This document shows, one piece after another, positions 52,186-53,476 of a stretch of DNA of 53,476 nt. Below the pieces are notes generated by a model, which did no database searches, was not told the DNA's origin, and saw nothing but the letters and a program-made list of their open reading frames with translations. Numbering within the stretch: position 1 is the stretch's first letter; each line of letters starts with the position of its first letter. The position numbers and the translations under genes were made by a program. Source of the DNA: Kineosporiaceae bacterium (GTDB taxonomy: Bacteria; Actinomycetota; Actinomycetes; Actinomycetales; Kineosporiaceae); assembly GCA_016794595.1 (NCBI GenBank), contig JAEUJN010000077.1, positions 1 to 53,476 of the forward strand. Reading direction: 5' to 3'.

Positions 52186-52440
52186 ATGTCGCTGACCGAC
52201 AGGTACGTCATCTGGCGTGCCGAGCGAACCCTGCGGCGCTCGGCCCGCACCGAGCGCGAACGGCTCCGTCGCGAGATGGCGGCATACAGTACTCCGGCGC
52301 ACCGTGCTGACCTGCTGGCCACCTTCGATCGCTACCCCGACGAGGTCACCGCGCGCTATCGAGCCGAACTCTCCCGTCAGACAGTGTCGACCCTGGGCAA
52401 GCGCAACCGTTTCGGCACTCGACCGCACCACCTGCGCTGA
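52186..52440 (+). CDS. Small basic protein of unknown function, mirror copy
   Basis: Mirror of 1037-1291, 84 residues, GGGGAGG five bases before the ATG. Confidence 0.55.
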   Translation: MSLTDRYVIWRAERTLRRSARTERERLRREMAAYSTPAHRADLLATFDRYPDEVTARYRAELSRQTVSTLGKRNRFGTRPHHLR

Positions 52441-52502
52441 GCCGTCCCCACCTCACCACCCCCGCCGTTCGCCGAGACCCCCGCCGCAGTCCCTCACCAC
52501 TC

Positions 52503-52563
52503 GCCGAGATCGCCAGGATTGTGATCATTCTCGACTGTTGATCACCACGCCGGCGATCTCGGC
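52503..52563. terminator. Imperfect hairpin between convergent genes, mirror copy
   Basis: Mirror of 914-974. Confidence 0.5.
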
Positions 52564-52623
52564 GGTGGGGTCCGGGTGCGGCCGCCCTCGGCCAACCCCG
52601 GATAACTCAGCAGCTCAATGAGC

Positions 52624-53265
52624 TCAGTAGATGGTGTCCGCGATCCGCTGGGGATAGGCGGCGTCCCAGGCCACCCCGTCGAAGCCACCGTCGGTGATCT
52701 CGGCCATGATCGCCCCCACGGTGGGCAGTTCGTCGGCCCTGCGGTGGTGCGCCGAGTTCCACAGGTCCGAGCGGATCAGTGCCTTGGGGCACTGGGTGTA
52801 GACCGTCTGCACGGCGATCTCGATCACGGTCTGCGGCAGTTTGCGGCCGTCCAGGCGCGCCATGGCGTACCGCTCCAGCAGCTCCGGATCGGTGCGCAGC
52901 ACCGCCGTGCCGTTGACGCGCACCGTCGTCCCCAGCCCGGGCACCAGGAACAGCAATCCCACCCGGCCGTCGGAGACGATGTTGCGCAACGTGTCGAGCC
53001 GGTTGTTGCCGCGCCGGTCAGGCAGGTGCAGGGTGCGCTCGTCGACGATGTGGACGGCGGGCGCCGGGTCACCGCGCGGCGAGCAGTCCAGCCCCTCCTC
53101 GCCGGCGGTGGCGATCAGCACGAAGGGCGACGCCTCGATCCAGCGCCGTTGCAGCGGCGTGATGACCGGCGTCTCCTTGAGGCGGCCGTTCTCGGGGAAC
53201 GCCCCGTAGATCGCCTCCAACGCAGCGAGATCGGTCACGATGTCGGGCCGCGATGGCGCAGTCAT
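52624..53265 (-). CDS. PPOX family flavoprotein (MSMEG_1061-like), mirror copy
   Basis: Mirror of 212-853, 213 residues. Confidence 0.8.
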   Translation of the reverse strand: MTAPSRPDIVTDLAALEAIYGAFPENGRLKETPVITPLQRRWIEASPFVLIATAGEEGLDCSPRGDPAPAVHIVDERTLHLPDRRGNNRLDTLRNIVSDGRVGLLFLVPGLGTTVRVNGTAVLRTDPELLERYAMARLDGRKLPQTVIEIAVQTVYTQCPKALIRSDLWNSAHHRRADELPTVGAIMAEITDGGFDGVAWDAAYPQRIADTIY

Positions 53266-53476
53266 CGCTCCACGGTAGCGGCGGCGTCCAGATCATGATC
53301 CGATCGCCGGAAGCGGAACCGGGTGACGTCGCCGGGAAAGGCGAACCACGCCATGGCCTTGTGGGGGGTGAGGACACGCAGGCCCCCGGCGTCCGGGCCC
53401 GACCAGGCATCGGCGGACGGCGCGTACCCGCGCTCACCGTACTTGCGGCCCAGCTCGGCCGCGATCCGCTCCCCCA
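53262..53476 (-). CDS. 3' end of a PPOX-type flavoprotein gene (partial), mirror copy
   Basis: Mirror of 1-215; truncated at exactly the same base as the left copy, which is expected if the sequence is a folded copy of itself. Confidence 0.55.
   Translation of the reverse strand, partial: GERIAAELGRKYGERGYAPSADAWSGPDAGGLRVLTPHKAMAWFAFPGDVTRFRFRRSDHDLDAAATVER

Larger units (their letters stand above)
26739..53476 (-). repeat. Right arm of the 53.5-kb perfect inverted repeat
   Basis: This arm is the exact reverse complement of 1..26738. It meets the left arm at the centre of a GACGTC sequence with no spacer and ends in the same truncated gene that opens the window. A natural duplication would be expected to show some divergence or an asymmetric boundary, and neither is visible. 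Confidence 0.98.

Noticed and set aside
1-53476. Each gene counted as a pair of paralogues
   Set aside because: The copies are identical and mirror-symmetric to the base, so they carry no information about gene duplication and are one locus shown twice.

Overview
The window is one perfect inverted repeat. Base x equals the complement of base 53477-x throughout (checked at both ends, at the centre and at every gene boundary). The left arm is 1..26738, the right arm is 26739..53476, and there is no unique spacer. Everything therefore occurs twice, once per strand, and both outer ends cut the same gene. The unique information is about 26.7 kb. The fold point (26738/26739) lies inside a short palindrome that belongs to a recurring intergenic hairpin family. 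I think the most likely explanation is a fold-back (assembly, chimeric amplification or snap-back read) rather than a real 53-kb palindrome, but sequence alone cannot settle this.

The unique content looks like an ordinary chromosomal stretch of a high-GC actinobacterium. Codon third positions are strongly GC-rich, GTG/TTG starts are frequent, and several families are typical of Actinomycetota: an ECF42 sigma factor with its DGPF partner, a general-stress-protein-17M-like membrane protein beside corA, an HemY/CgoX-type oxidase, an AbiEi/DUF559 protein and an MpaB-family oxygenase. No rRNA, tRNA, CRISPR array, integrase, transposase, phage gene, replication gene or telomere gene was seen.

Left arm layout: two PPOX flavoproteins (1-853); a small unknown gene and an ECF42 sigma/DGPF pair (1037-3192) with an ECF-like promoter; an acyl-CoA dehydrogenase resembling methylsuccinyl-CoA dehydrogenase (3503-4714); a Wzx-type flippase (4779-6407); a stress-type membrane protein, a hairpin and corA with a proline-rich leader ORF (6554-8879); a polysaccharide deacetylase (9151-9945). 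Next comes a decayed copy of the 3' end of pepP (9961-10189), an AT-richer cassette of two secreted/lipoprotein genes (10398-11882) and intact pepP (11964-13535). Then a coupled hemY/cgoX-radical SAM pair (13666-16256), a DUF559 gene bracketed by two near-identical hairpins (16254-17411), mesaconyl-CoA hydratase (17424-18470), an APH-like phosphotransferase and zinc-ribbon protein (18582-20059), an unknown helical protein, a NUDIX hydrolase, a zinc-ribbon protein with a PHP phosphoesterase (20086-22655), an MpaB-family oxygenase, a ParA-like ATPase, and an amidase-TetR operon (24727-26723) that runs into the fold point.

Functional themes: the dehydrogenase (3.5 kb) and hydratase (17.4 kb) are two steps of the ethylmalonyl-CoA pathway. 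hemY with the radical SAM gene points to haem synthesis. The amidase-TetR pair has its own probable operator and a possibly leaderless promoter. The most interesting sequence-level items apart from the fold-back are the hairpin family that supplies stop codons to upstream genes, the pepP-flanked low-GC cassette, the leader ORF of corA, and the cgoX-radical SAM coupling.
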